A stretch of 64,000 nucleotides of DNA from Arcuatula senhousia. Its lineage: Eukaryota > Mollusca > Bivalvia > Mytilida > Mytilidae. This document shows, in pieces, positions 22,732 to 32,999 of the stretch. Position numbers and translations under genes: made by a program. Where the stretch lies: NCBI GenBank assembly GCA_963971305.1, contig OZ020306.1, forward strand, positions 40,569,512 through 40,633,511. Reading direction: 5' to 3'. Numbering within the stretch: the first letter of the stretch is position 1; each line of letters opens with the position of its first letter. The notes beneath the pieces are model-generated. The model was not told the DNA's origin, ran no database searches, and saw only the letters and a program-made list of their open reading frames with translations.

Positions 22732-22921
22732 TTAATAAATGAACTTTTAGTTGACACATGAAATGACAAAAAATAACCGATTTCAAAAGTCTGTTACAAG
22801 TAACTATTTTTTTTTATAAAAGGTTTTATCATGTTGAACAAAAGGCGATTTTTATATGGAATATTTGAACAGCAAAACATGTAAATAAAGACGGAAATGA
22901 TCAGTATGTTATCCTTTCCAG

Positions 22922-23187
22922 ACCAGATTGATGAACCTACCGGGGACACAAAGCACACCATTACATTGTTAGATAAAGATAAAAAGGCATATACGAGACT
23001 TTTAGATGAAGAAATTACATGGCACTTCCAATGCAAAACTGTGACAAAAACCTATATGATTGAGATTGATCATTCATATGCCACTGTAACAATAAAACCT
23101 GTATCAGAAAATGACACTGGCTTCTGGACACGTTTAATACGGGATGAAAAAACATCAACATATGATATAAGTGGTACTTTGCTTGAG
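22922..23187 (+). CDS. Ig-like domain exon, left copy
   Basis: Follows acceptor TATCCTTTCCAG and, joined in phase 1 to the exon at 17429, begins Y-QIDEPTGDTKHTITLLDK. It has the order of a V-type immunoglobulin fold: B strand HTITLL, C strand ITWHFQC, an E-F run ATVTIKPVSENDTGFW, and G strand GTLLEV. The usual F-strand DxGxYxC reads DTGFWT, and the B strand has no Cys, so the canonical disulfide is missing. The exon ends at GAG|GTAACG (phase 0). Sequence homology to the right copy stops two bases later, so the original donor may have been lost at the duplication breakpoint. It is probably extracellular, judging from the domain and Cys content. It could be a recognition receptor or adhesion protein, but nothing fixes the ligand. 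Confidence 0.55.
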
Positions 23188-23189
23188 GT

Positions 23190-23480
23190 AACGTAATACT
23201 GGTAAAACAAAACACGATGAAGACATAATAGGGATATATTGAAGTGATCAGCTCAGTGCAATAATCAACCAATCAGTTATCACTACTGGAGTTCGCATTG
23301 TTGATTGATGTTCAGTAATATTTGTATTTTCATGCTTTACATGTTCTTTTTTTTGGACCATTCTCGTTGGTGTTTACTGGTTTTGTCTATGCACTTTAGG
23401 ACTTTTGACATTCGGATGCCCCACTGATACATCTGCTTCTACGTTTTACATAGTTTTGATTTTCCACTAATGGATTATAC
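23190..23480. repeat. Two PLE 3'-end fragments abutting the breakpoint
   Basis: 23195-23280 (-) has ACATAATAGGGATA, then AAGTGATCAGCTCAGTGC, the end of the GTACTGAGATGATCACC family. 23281-23480 (+) matches 28740-28920 (CTGGAGTTCGCATTGTTGAT, GTTGGTGTTTACTGGTTT). Confidence 0.6.
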
Positions 23481-23494
23481 CGATGATTTTTTTT

Positions 23495-23985
23495 AGAGAT
23501 CGTATGAGACGTATTCTCTTATGACCCGGGTCTAATAGTCGGTCACAGAAACAACTGCCTCGTACACAACATGTGAAAAAATTGTACAAGCCCTCGCATA
23601 TCAAAGAAATTGTGAAATATAAACACCCTAAACAGGTACATATGTTACTTTCCAGGTTAGGAAATTAATAATTTTCAAATTAAAGTCGTCTCTTTTATCG
23701 TCAATCTTTGTACTGAGATTACAACCCTGGTCAAATTTAAGATTCAAATCCAAGACTGAGGTGAAGCAATTGGATACGACGGTTTCTTTAAAATCTAACT
23801 GTGGAGAATATATCGAAGAAATCCATCTAAAAAATGAAGCGTAGTTGACAAAAAGGACATTATCAATATATCTGAAAGTGAGATTAAAGGACCTTGCCTC
23901 TTTTATCTTGTTCTTTACTAGTTCATGAATAACTTCAGTCTCGTAAGAGTATCAAAACAAGTCAACGAGTAAGTCTTGGTCTCGT
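23495..23985 (-). pseudogene. Penelope-like reverse transcriptase fragment
   Basis: In reverse it follows 33400-33900 closely (DFNF, YDKRDD, SFLDLxLE, LFDTLVKN-like blocks), with frameshifts and stops. Only the region around the catalytic YIDD and the following thumb remains. It belongs to the same family as the copy at 33323-34897. Confidence 0.7.
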
Positions 23986-24159
23986 GTTCATTTGCTTCAT
24001 ATCCTTTCATAAATTATATATTACAGAAGTTTGTTTTTAATGCCGTGTGGAGTTAGTAGAAAAATTCCCCGTGTTTAAGATATATGCTCCTTATTTTTTA
24101 GATACCGGTATGGCAACAGGGGTCATTTTAAAATTCTCTCAAATGAAATGTCCCCGGGG

Positions 24160-24820
24160 TCAATGTACAAATAATAATAAAATTACCGAACTTGGAGAAT
24201 GAATCTCAAATGCCCATAAGACGAGACAAAACAAGGAATACATATCGGTACAATTGAAGATCGAAATGGTCCTGACTTGGTATAGGCATTTCAAAAGAAA
24301 TGGTGGGTTAAACCAGGCGCGCCAAACCTCCTTCCATTGCAATCTTTGGGTCCGGTAGTTATACAAAACAAAACAGGTTTGTGATGACATATTAGGGATG
24401 CTAAGGTGATCATCTCAGTACATCAACCAGCCAAACACTAATCAAAGCAAGAACTAACTAACCATTTCGTCTAACTTGATATTGAATTTTTCTACCAGTG
24501 GCTGATAACGAAGTAAGACTTTTTTGAGAGATTGTATGAGACGTATTTTCTTATAACCTTGGTCTAATAGTCGGTTACGGAGAAAGCGGTGTCGGATAAA
24601 AAAATCTGAAAAATGTGTGCAAGTCCTGGCGTATCGAATAAGTGATGAAATATAGACACCGTATGCAGGTGACGTTGGTGTGTTACTTTTCAGGTTTAGG
24701 AAAATTAATACTTTTAAAATTTGAATCGTCTCTTTTATCCTAAATTTTTGTACTGAGAAGACCACCCGGGTAAAATTAGAGATGTAAATCCAAGCATCCC
24801 TTGAATGATCCAAGAATGAT
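24160..24820 (-). pseudogene. Penelope-like RT C-terminus plus 3' UTR
   Basis: 24454-24813 (-) keeps 119 open codons, including SNTPTSPAYGVYISSLIRYA and FIRHRFLRNRLLDQGYKKIR, ending KLDEMVS-stop. About 24170-24430 is the 3' UTR type with GTGATCATCTCAGTAC. It is a 5'-truncated or eroded copy beside the one at 23495. Confidence 0.75.
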
Positions 24821-25007
24821 GTAAAAGATTTAATTTTGTTTTAATCGTTTTAACCGAAAAGCACAACTAGTACCTAAAGCTTTCTACCGATTAAGTATGA
24901 AAAAGAAACATTTTGTGTAAGAAGAAGATAAATGAACAATTCAGGTTTTGGTTTCATTGAAGAGTGCCGATGAGAGAAATAAGGCTTTAATCATTTTAAT
25001 CTGCTGT

Positions 25008-25290
25008 ACTGAGATGATCACCTCAATATCTCTATTGTGTCTCACAACTATGTTGTGTTCTATGGTCATTACCGGATCCTGAGATCGCAATGGAAGAGGG
25101 GAGTTTGGTGCCACAAAACCTGGTTTAACCCACCATTTCGTTTGAAATGCCTGTACCAAGTCAGGACCATTGCGATCCACCAATTCTCCGGTACGACTGA
25201 TTCGTTTTTGTCATTTTCTCTGTCCTATGAGATTGATCATTCAAGTTCGGTAGTTTTGTTATTACCTTTATTTCCATGGGATGCACGCAT
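25008..25290 (+). repeat. PLE 3' end, 5'-truncated copy
   Basis: GTACTGAGATGATCACCTC, AGATCGCAATGGAAGAGG, CTGGTTTAACCCACCATTTC, TGCCTGTACCAAGTCAGGAC and ATTGATCATTCAAGTTCGG appear in the same order as after the stop of the full-length copy at 33323. Frames here are not genes. Confidence 0.8.
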
Positions 25291-25401
25291 GATTTTAGAA
25301 ATATTAAAGAAGTGTAACTTTTTATTCAGGTCAATGATATTAAATGATTTACCTTGCAAAATAATACAAAAATCACAAGTTTTTTTTCACAATGTCAACA
25401 G

Positions 25402-25464
25402 GTAGAAGATTATGAATGCAAAAGCAATACATGTAAATATGCCGGTTTACATCGCATTTGCTAG
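25402..25464 (+). CDS. Possible terminal exon of the left Ig-like gene
   Basis: Follows acceptor CACAATGTCAACAG. Joined in phase 0 to 23187 it reads VEDYECKSNTCKYAGLHRIC and then TAG (25462). Past the stop the same frame goes on with CKQCK and GCTCTK. The exon may therefore end there, or the TAG may be a disabling mutation in a longer Cys-rich exon. A different frame of the same stretch is open to 25714 (coiled-coil-like, MNAKAIHV...) and ends at a possible donor AAG|GTAATA. The choice between frames is unresolved. Confidence 0.3.
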   Translation, partial: VEDYECKSNTCKYAGLHRIC

Positions 25465-25699
25465 TGTAAGCAATGTAAGAATGACAATTTACAGATTTAC
25501 TACAAGAAACCTTCTCAGGGCTGTACTTGTACGAAAACAAGAATATGATATATTACAGGAAAATATTAAAAACCTAAATACTACATATAACAAATGCTTA
25601 TGTTCCCAAAAGTACAACAGATTGTTTGAAAACTTAAAGGTAATAGTGATTTCTTGTAATCTAAACAATTTTGGTCGGCAGGGTTTTACTAGTAGGTTT

Positions 25700-27215
25700 C
25701 ATATCAATATATAGATATATAAAGAATTCTGATATCACATTTGATGAAACATACTTTAGAAAAATTTGGACTTGGCCTTATTTTTTTCACGCTACCTAAA
25801 TTCCACATGGGGATAAAACTTTTTTCTCGTAAAAATAAATCGAAAATAAGTGACACCAATTATCCAAGCATCCCTTGTTTGATGGATCCAAAACCAAATT
25901 TATTTATTTAGAAACAATTTAAAAATTGGATTGTTCTCGTTTCTAAAGTTTTCGACTTCAAAAGATTAGTTAGAGTAAATATTTATTTTTTTTTTAAATC
26001 CATTCGAGGAAAACTAGTTTATTTGTTTAAAAGGCATTTCATGGCTGTTGGCAGGATTTAGATAATTAAGCACCATATCCCTAAAACGGCATTACAACTA
26101 TTTATTTCCTTGTTAACAGCTTAATCAGTGATATTAACCATTCACAGACCGAAAATGATTGACATCTCTCTTTTCCGTTACTTTTCCATAGGCTCAATTG
26201 AACAAAATCCATTTGCGGTTTTCATTTCCAGCAGCATTAGAAATAGAATTAACTTATATACTGCAGGCGGTAGCTTTAAAGAAAAGAAACATTCAACGTT
26301 CGAACTAGACGTTTTGTGAGCCAATTAACCTAACTTTATTTTTGACTTCAGTGGTAGGCTCAAAGAGGTCTTATTGCAACCCATATGTTTAAGTTCAGCA
26401 TGATAAAGGATCAATTGCGTTGAAAAGTAGCTTTAAAAGTCTATGGCCTTATGACAACATCGACCCCATAGAGACTTTTTAGAGCTTTTGAAGAGTCTAA
26501 ATTCCATCATATTTTTTTCTTATTCGTATATTTTTGAATTGTAACCAATTCTAAATGAATTATTTTCCTGCTTCGAAGATGAGGGTGGTATTTTATTTTA
26601 CGTTTATCAGTTCGTAATTGTTATTGCCATGTGAAGTAACCGTGAACAGAACTAAAAAAAATCGATCAACGGGTGATATAGCAAAACGGTTTACCGTGAT
26701 CATTTCTATAAATCTACATACCATTGTCATGACAAATTGGTCAATTTCAAACATGATAATCCAATTGATTTTATAACGAAGTGTTTTACCCTATTATGAA
26801 AGTACAATGATTTACCTAAAAAATACGGGTATCTCGTAATGAGCATTACATCGTTTTTTTTTGCGATTCTAAATGGGAAAAAAAGCTTTATTCTTTTCTA
26901 GACATATTTGATTAATATCTATTCAAAGCTATTTTTGAAGATTCTGTTTTTGTATCTCAACAAAATTAGACTAAATATTAAATTGTAAATATGAAGAGAT
27001 AATATTTCAATTTCTCTTTGAGTAGTCAAATTGTGTTATGTCCCCGTATATATTTATGCAATAAATAGACAGTGTAAGAGCACGCCCCTTTTCTACCGTT
27101 TTCTTACATTTTACAGGTGTTGTGACCATAAAAGGATGATTAATTGATTTTTGGTTAATTTTTCAAAAATACGTATAACAAAATAAAAAAGATACTGCAG
27201 TATAAATAAAATAAT
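25700..27215. other. AT-rich stretch, no gene seen
   Basis: Poly(A) signal-like AATAAA occurs near 25834, but no gene end is proven. The frame at 26128-26319 has no context. Confidence 0.45.
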
Positions 27216-27221
27216 AGTACA

Positions 27222-27341
27222 CCGACTCGACATATAATTGTTTTAATACGAATTCGACCCGAAACAAGAAAACACTCGGGGGACCCTCGCGTTTTCCTGA
27301 TTATAAGCCCCAATTAGTATAATTTATTTATGTCGAGTCAG
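27222..27341. mobile_element. Short palindromic MITE
   Basis: CGACTCGACATATAATT at the left is mirrored by AATTTATTTATGTCGAGTCA at the right. The centre also pairs (GAAAACACTCGG with CCCTCGCGTTTTC). About 120 bases, non-coding. Confidence 0.6.
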
Positions 27342-27436
27342 TGATATATTATTATATATAAAGTTGTCTCATAAAACCTATAAAATAAACTGAAAGAACC
27401 TTAGGTAGAAAAATAACAAGAGTTGACACTAAAGTA

Positions 27437-28429
27437 TGTCTCGCCTGTCGTCACCATCATAGAACTCATTGAAGGTCTAGCTTGGCCTTCAGAAAGGTTA
27501 AGGTCAAGGTCAAGTGAGAGATGACAGAATTCCATTTAACCATGACAAAAAAGTCTTAAGTGTGTTCTAGATACCATAGTTATTGAGAAACAAGGAAAAA
27601 AGACAAACATTCACTAAATCGTTCAACCATGAAAATTGGCTCATGGTCACATTACATGGTGACGTCAGTTGTGAATACCATTGTCCCCAAATATCAGATG
27701 CCTTGCTATAATATTATACTTTTCACTTAACTCAATTTTTCATCCAAAAATCAATTAGTTTACAAAGTCATTGAACCGTGAAAACGGGGTTAGGGTCACA
27801 CAAAATGGTGTCAGTTGTGTCGACCAAAACCCCAAATGTCTGTAAACCAAATATCAGATATAAAGCTATTATATCTTTAACTTAATTTATTTTCCACAAA
27901 AGTTTTAATTGTCCCAAAAATCATCCAGGTCCACAGAGTAACTGAACCATGAAAATGGGGTCAGGGTCAATGGCATCGGGCCCGATGCATAGACCATAGC
28001 CCGAAATGTCTTTTGGCCCGAAAAAACATCTAAGTTCACAGAGTCGCTGAACCATGAAATTGGAGTCAGGGTCAAATGGTGCCAGTTGCGTAGACCATAA
28101 CCCCAACTGTCTGTATACCAAATATCAGATTCCTAGCTATTATACTTTTCTTGAAATTCATTTTCCACAAAAGTCTTACAAAGGGGTCTTTTGGCCCGAA
28201 AAACATCTAAGTTCACAGAGTCACTGAACCTTGAAATTGGAGTCATGGTCAAACGGCATGGCGCCAGTTCCGTAGACCATAACCCCAACTGTCTGTATAC
28301 CAAATATCAGATGCTATAATACTTTTCTTGTAATTCATTTTCCACAAAAGTCTTACAAAAAAGTTTACGCCGCCGCCGGAAAACAATACCTATATCTCGC
28401 CTTCAGCGACTAAAGTCACAGGCGAGACA
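27437..28429. mobile_element. TIR element with internal tandem core repeats
   Basis: TGTCTCGCCTGT (27437-27448) and ACAGGCGAGACA (28418-28429) are perfect 12-base inverted ends. Inside are at least four diverged units with CTGAACC(A/T)TGAAA, GGGGTCAGGGTCA, GTAGACCATAACCCCAACTG and ATACCAAATATCAGAT. The right end carries GCCGCCGCCGG. Non-coding. Confidence 0.75.
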
Positions 28430-28575
28430 AACATAAGGTTACATACAATTTACGGAAAGTGCAACTGAATTCATGATCTTAAACACTGTTACAGGGAAGA
28501 CAACCCTGACATTTGCCACGGACTAGGCATCGACAAATAAACACGTTCAATTAAAACAAAATTGGCAATTTCGAA

Positions 28576-28960
28576 ATATGGGATTTCGATCTCTCAGATG
28601 AGTGCAGATGTTGGTTTGTCATAGGATGTTGTTTTGTCATCCTTTACCGGATTTGCCACGCTGCATTGACTTTTGGCAACGCGACGGGTGTGCTATAGCA
28701 GGCAGGAACTGCTTACTCTTCCGGAGCACCTGAGTTCACTCTTGTTTCGACTGGAGTTCGCGTTGTTGATTGATATCCAGTTATTTTGTGTTTCCATGTT
28801 TTACCTGTTGTCTGTTTTTGTCCCGTTCCTGTTGGTGTTTACTGGTTTAATTTGTCTCTGCCCTTTCGGACTCTTGATATTCGGATACCCCTTTGGTACC
28901 TCTGCTTCTTTCGAAGCTATGGATTATTTGATATACTGAAGCGTAAAAGAGATAAAAAAG
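28576..28960 (+). repeat. 3' end of a second PLE family (family H)
   Basis: Begins GGGATTTCGATCTCTCAGAT, which in frame gives GISISQM, the C-terminal motif also readable at 42905 (YGVSISQMIAS). It continues with CGGATTTGCCACGC, AGCAGGCAGGAACTGCTTAC, GGAGTTCGCGTTGTTGATTG and TGTTGGTGTTTACTGG. The frames here are UTR, not genes. Confidence 0.65.
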
Positions 28961-29067
28961 TTTTTTGACATGAATTATACCACATAAAAAATACGTGTAT
29001 GAATTATTTTTCAATAGAAGTATAAATCAGCTTAAAATATATAATATATGTGAACAATGATGCTTAC

Positions 29068-29340
29068 CTTTAACCTCAAGCAAAGTACCACTTATATCAT
29101 ATGTTGATGTTGTTTCATCCCGTATTAAACGTGTCCAGAAGCCAGTGTCATTTTCTGATACAGGTTTTATTGTTACAGTGGCATATGAATGATCAATCTC
29201 AATCATATAGGTTTTTGTCACAGTTTTGCATTGGAAGTGCCATGTAATTTCTTCATCTAAAAGTCTCGTATATGCCTTTTTATCTTTATCTAACAATGTA
29301 ATGGTGTGCTTTGTGTCCCCGGTAGGTTCATCAATCTGGT
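29068..29340 (-). CDS. Ig-like domain exon, right copy (better preserved)
   Basis: Matches the exon at 22922 with one amino-acid change noted (RDETTS for RDEKTS). Acceptor TCCTTTCCAG precedes 29340. The exon can end at GTTAAAG|GTAAGC (29068), a strong donor that leaves phase 1. Combined with the phase-1 start this makes a symmetrical 1-1 Ig exon, typical of extracellular Ig domains. The Ig fold lacks the canonical Cys pair, as in the left copy. No matching next exon was found on the minus strand down to 23200, where the sequence is mostly mobile DNA. Confidence 0.6.
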
Positions 29341-29568
29341 CTGGAAAGGATAACATACTGATCATTTCCGTCTTTATTTACATGTTTTGCTGTTCAAATA
29401 TTCCATATAAAAATCGCCTTTTGTTCAACATGATAAAACCTTTTATAAAAAAATAGTTACTTGTAACAGACTTTTGAAATCGGTTATTTTTTGTCATTTC
29501 ATGTGTCAACTAAAAGTTCATTTATTAAGAGATACAAATGAAGTAGAAGTAATCACTGGGTAACTCAC

Positions 29569-29625
29569 ATTTGCAACATTTCCAACAAAGTTTTTCGCAC
29601 ATCAAGGGACGTCTACATAACCCAC
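29569..29625 (-). CDS. Cys-rich exon, right copy
   Basis: Identical in translation to 17429-17485 (GLCRRPLMCEKLCWKCCK), with the same CTTTCAG acceptor and GTGAGT donor. See the left copy for the description. Confidence 0.5.
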
Positions 29626-29718
29626 CTGAAAGAAAATTATATACATTTGTTGTCGATTTGATTAAAGGGAGCAACATATTAATCTTTTTACGCTTCCGTG
29701 CGCAAAAAAAATCCTGGA

Positions 29719-30362
29719 GCGGTGTTCTCGAAAGTACTCTAAAATTTGTCTAAAGACGCGTCTAAAGTCAAATTTTGAGACCTAGTTTGGACCATCTTTA
29801 GACCATCCTAATCTGTTTCTCGAAACTATCTTAGACGCGTCTTTTGTTAGGACGTCTCAATATAGATTTAATACAATTTTTATTCAAACAAAATTTAATA
29901 ATTTACTTTTTTAAAGAATATATTCCTCTGAATGTACACCAAAAGGGCTACGATTTGAATGCTAAAGCTAAAAGTAAACACTTTATTAGCTACAGTTTTT
30001 ATTTAAATTCATACCCACGTTGTCCTAAAATAATTAAAACAACATACTGGGTCATCGAAGTATGTGAAAATAAGTTCAAAGATTAAAACCATGCACGATG
30101 CCTTGAAAACAGGTTAATCGATGATTAAATGTCATTAGGTGAACACCTGGACAAAATATAGTGAGTTAAAGTTTATAAAATAAGTAAAATGTAAGATTGG
30201 ATGGTCTAAAGACATCAAATTTAGTGTCTTAGTTTTTTTTTATCCTAAAAGAAGACAAAAGCTTAAAATAGGACTGCTTCGAGAACACGACTTGAGATTA
30301 TGGCGAGTCTTTAGATGGTCTATAGACACGTCTAAGTCCTAAGATAGCTTCGAGAACACCGC
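29719..30362. mobile_element. TIR element GCGGTGTTCTCGAA, right arm copy
   Basis: Counterpart of 16701-17334, ten bases longer (644 against 634), with the same ends. Its presence at the same intron position shows it was inserted before the duplication. Confidence 0.7.
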
Positions 30363-30541
30363 CCAATAAAAAGGGCAGGAAAAATTTAAGATTGATTGAT
30401 TTCTATTTTAAATTATAAGAATCCATGACTCATTTGATAAGGTAATTACAATTACATTTTGTAACTTTTCATTTTTACATGATTCTAATATTTTCTTTCA
30501 GTGTTTTGAAGTTTTATAAATATTAAAATATGAAAACTTAC

Positions 30542-30553
30542 CTTCTTCTTCGT
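30542..30553 (-). CDS. 12-nt micro-exon (DEEEG), right copy
   Basis: ACGAAGAAGAAG in reverse between TTTCAG and GTAAGT, as in the left arm. No counterpart of the 13723-13764 exon was found beyond 31158. Confidence 0.45.
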
Positions 30554-31164
30554 CTGAAATGGAAGTGATCTTCATGATTTTTAATTTAAATTTCATACGA
30601 TATACACGTATTTCACATGGTAAAGGCAAATTTGCCCTGATCAACATTAAGCTCTAAAAAGCAGCAAAATATAAACAAGCTGGAAATAAAAAAAATATTG
30701 AAATGTTTAATTTAATTTTTCGCACTAAGGATCTAAGAGTGTAAACCAGCTGATTATTAAATTACTGACAAATGATCATAATATCATTAAAAAAGGTTTG
30801 TTCTTTTTCGATGATATCGGGAAGGTAAGGGTAATAAAGTCGGAGAAAATCACTTAAGGACTTAAATAAAAACAAAACATGGTTTCTAAAAAAATATCGG
30901 GTTGGTTGAAACAAATGTAATGGTGTGTCAAGGTGCAGTCTGATAGATACAGTTTGTATTTGTTTAAGTCATGTTATCATTGTATAATGGTACATTTAAT
31001 GTTTCATGTATGGTTTGATAGATGCCACAGTGAGCCTCTCTTATTTCTTTACTTTGGTCCTTAACTCTCATTTGATAGGTCTATCTTTCCTTTGATATCT
31101 TATTTATAATATGTTTTGGTTATAATTCCCTTCAATTTTAAAATCTGAAGTTGGACAGAACTGT

Positions 31165-31798
31165 ACCAAGGTTGGTTGAAGTTGGATGTATGGTGTCAGA
31201 CAAGTTTATCTTTGAAATTCAGGGGAAAAGTAATGAAAAATGGTAAATTTTAACGCTTTAAGGACCATAACTCCTAAAAGAAATGATTCAACAGCTTTGA
31301 CCTAAATACATAAAATGAATATCTTGATGTGCTTTATCATATGCAATTTGAATTTTTTAAATATCTTGTATAGTTTTCAAGATATAGGGCTAAATAAGTG
31401 CAAAATTTGAAAAAAAAATCCAGAAAAAGGGCAATAACTCCTACATCCGTTTTTGAATCTTTTTGAAAATTTCATAGCAGGTAAATCTTGAGGTGGTGAT
31501 CACTTTTATCTAGCCATAAGTTTGATATATGTTATCATTTTTGAGTTATTTGCAAAAAACTGTAATTTGACCCATATGTTCTATTTTTAGCCACGGCTGC
31601 CATGTTTTTTTTATAAATCAAAAATCCGAACGATAGTTTTGTACACATAATGCCACTAAACAACTGTACTAAGTTTAATTGCAATTGGTTTTATGGTGTC
31701 GGACAAGTTAACGTTTGAAAAATTGTTTACAGACGACGACGACGACGGACGCCAAGTGATGGCATAAGCTCACCTGGCATTTGGCAAGGTGAGCTAAA
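31165..31798 (+). repeat. Bivalve repeat ending (GAC)n GGACGCCAAGTGATGGC
   Basis: Two parts have the shape of a tandem core (GTATGGTGTCAGACAAGTTTA at 31190, TATGGTGTCGGACAAGTTAA at 31692). The end is ACGACGACGACGACGGACGC, then AAGTGATGGCATAAGCTCAC and GGTGAGCTAAAAAG. I recognise this end from bivalve sequences as a dispersed non-coding element, pearl/Helentron-like in layout. Confidence 0.65.
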
Positions 31799-31799
31799 A

Positions 31800-31915
31800 A
31801 GTAATGTTCTTCACACGTTAAAGAACCCTGCTGCATGCCTTGTTTAGAGAAGAACCCATAGGATTCCAATGCAGGAGGCTTCCCATCATTCCTTTTTTTG
31901 AGCACACGGCAGAAC
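31800..31915 (+). mobile_element. SINE S2 fragment, central domain and tail
   Basis: CACGTTAAAGAACCCTGCTG, then ATAGGATTCCAATGCAGGAG and GCTTCCCATCATTCC. These are the same blocks as 43178-43270. Confidence 0.65.
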
Positions 31916-31929
31916 CATTATGGAGAAAA

Positions 31930-32685
31930 ACATTGTTAACGGACGATACATGCAATTTTTTCACGGTTTATGTCAATTTTCAACTTTTAATCTCGAAAAT
32001 ATCAAAAATATGAATGAAACAAACTTTAAAAACATGCCAAGTATATAAACAAGAACATATTGTATAAGGATTTAATTTCTTTTTGTCGAACACAATGGTA
32101 TTTTTTTAAATCATTCACGAACGGTGTGCTCGATTTGATTACATTGACACGGACAATTCAAACTGGTTAATATAAACAGGCCTGTATAGAGTAATAATCT
32201 GGCAAGTTATGCTTCTATATAAGTAAAAGAAGTTAATAAAGTTTTGTTTAAATGAAAATATCAATATCCAATAATAACGTTCAATATTTTTTATATATTT
32301 CAAGCATAACAAAATGACTCTTAATACATGCAATAAAACTTGGTAACGGACCGATACATGCAAAATAATTGCGTTGCAGTCAACAGGTGTAACTGAAATA
32401 CAATTAAGAGGTACATAATTTGACAGTGTTCTGATGATACAAATACAAGACAGGTCACTCTTGTTATGTTGACTGCAAAAAGTAATACATAATGTCATCG
32501 TTAATATTAAGAATTCATAGTAAACACAAAACATCAAAAATCATTGGAAAAACTATTCTACATAATGCTCTATTTACCACAACATCAAAATGTCAGCGTT
32601 CAGACGGGGAATAAATTCTGTAATGCATATTACAAAGTTTAAAACAACAACTTAATCCCAACAAATAATTCAAATATAATAAAAG
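31930..32685. other. No gene seen
   Basis: AT-rich. AACGGACGATACATGCAA (31939) and AACGGACCGATACATGCAAA (32345) form a loose direct repeat. The 32139-32537 minus frame has no domain. Confidence 0.45.
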
Positions 32686-32689
32686 GTTA

Positions 32690-32870
32690 TAACAAAACGA
32701 CCGAACTTGAAGAATCTATCTGAAACGTGGAACTGGAAAAACAAAACAACGCAGACACACCGGAGAAATAAGAGATCTTTATGGTCTTGATTTAGAACAG
32801 GCCTTTAAAAATATGGTTGAACTTGGTTTAAATGCACCAAAACCTCCTTCATTCATATAGCTAAAATAAC
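32690..32870 (-). repeat. Eroded PLE 3' end
   Basis: CGACCGAACTTGAAGAATCT, CACACCGGAGAAATAAGAGA and CTTGATTTAGAACAGGCC correspond to 33055-33200 with about one change in five bases. Confidence 0.55.
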
Positions 32871-32999
32871 GGATATTTATAATAAATGTGTGTTTTACAC
32901 AGATTTACTTCAGCTTTTACCAGTGGAACCCAACTTTTTTTTCATTCCAGATAATTGCATTTATTTATTAAACTGTTATATTTAATATTAACATGAACA

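Larger units (their letters stand above)
15904..23189 (+). repeat. Left arm of a large inverted duplication
   Basis: After removing the 5.2-kb insertion and one TTAA, this arm is 2080 bases. It is nearly identical to the reverse complement of 29073-31158 (2086 bases). Homology starts at CTGTCCAACTTCAG (15904) and stops just after CTTTGCTTGAGGT (23189). In the two stretches I compared base by base (around 17401-17529 and the Ig-like exon) there are about one or two differences per 130-266 bases. The arm carries three exons and a TIR element. Confidence 0.9.
29073..31158 (-). repeat. Right arm of the inverted duplication, empty TTAA site
   Basis: Reverse complement of 15904-23189 without the 5.2-kb insertion. 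The junction corresponding to the insertion reads TTCATTTATTAAGAGATACA near 29518-29537, with one TTAA. The outer edge (31158) abuts a repeat starting CTGTACCAAGGTTGGTTGAA. Confidence 0.9.

Noticed and set aside
25412..25714. 100-codon coiled-coil-like frame
   Set aside because: Could be coding, but an in-frame stop precedes it in the putative exon and the phase-0 frame fits the Ig-like gene better; left unresolved and not annotated.
28673..28939. 88-codon hydrophobic frame
   Set aside because: Falls inside the 3'-end repeat of PLE family H, which recurs without an open frame at 39780 and 41305.
32139..32537. 132-codon minus-strand frame
   Set aside because: No recognisable domain, no splice context, AT-rich composition like the surrounding non-coding DNA.
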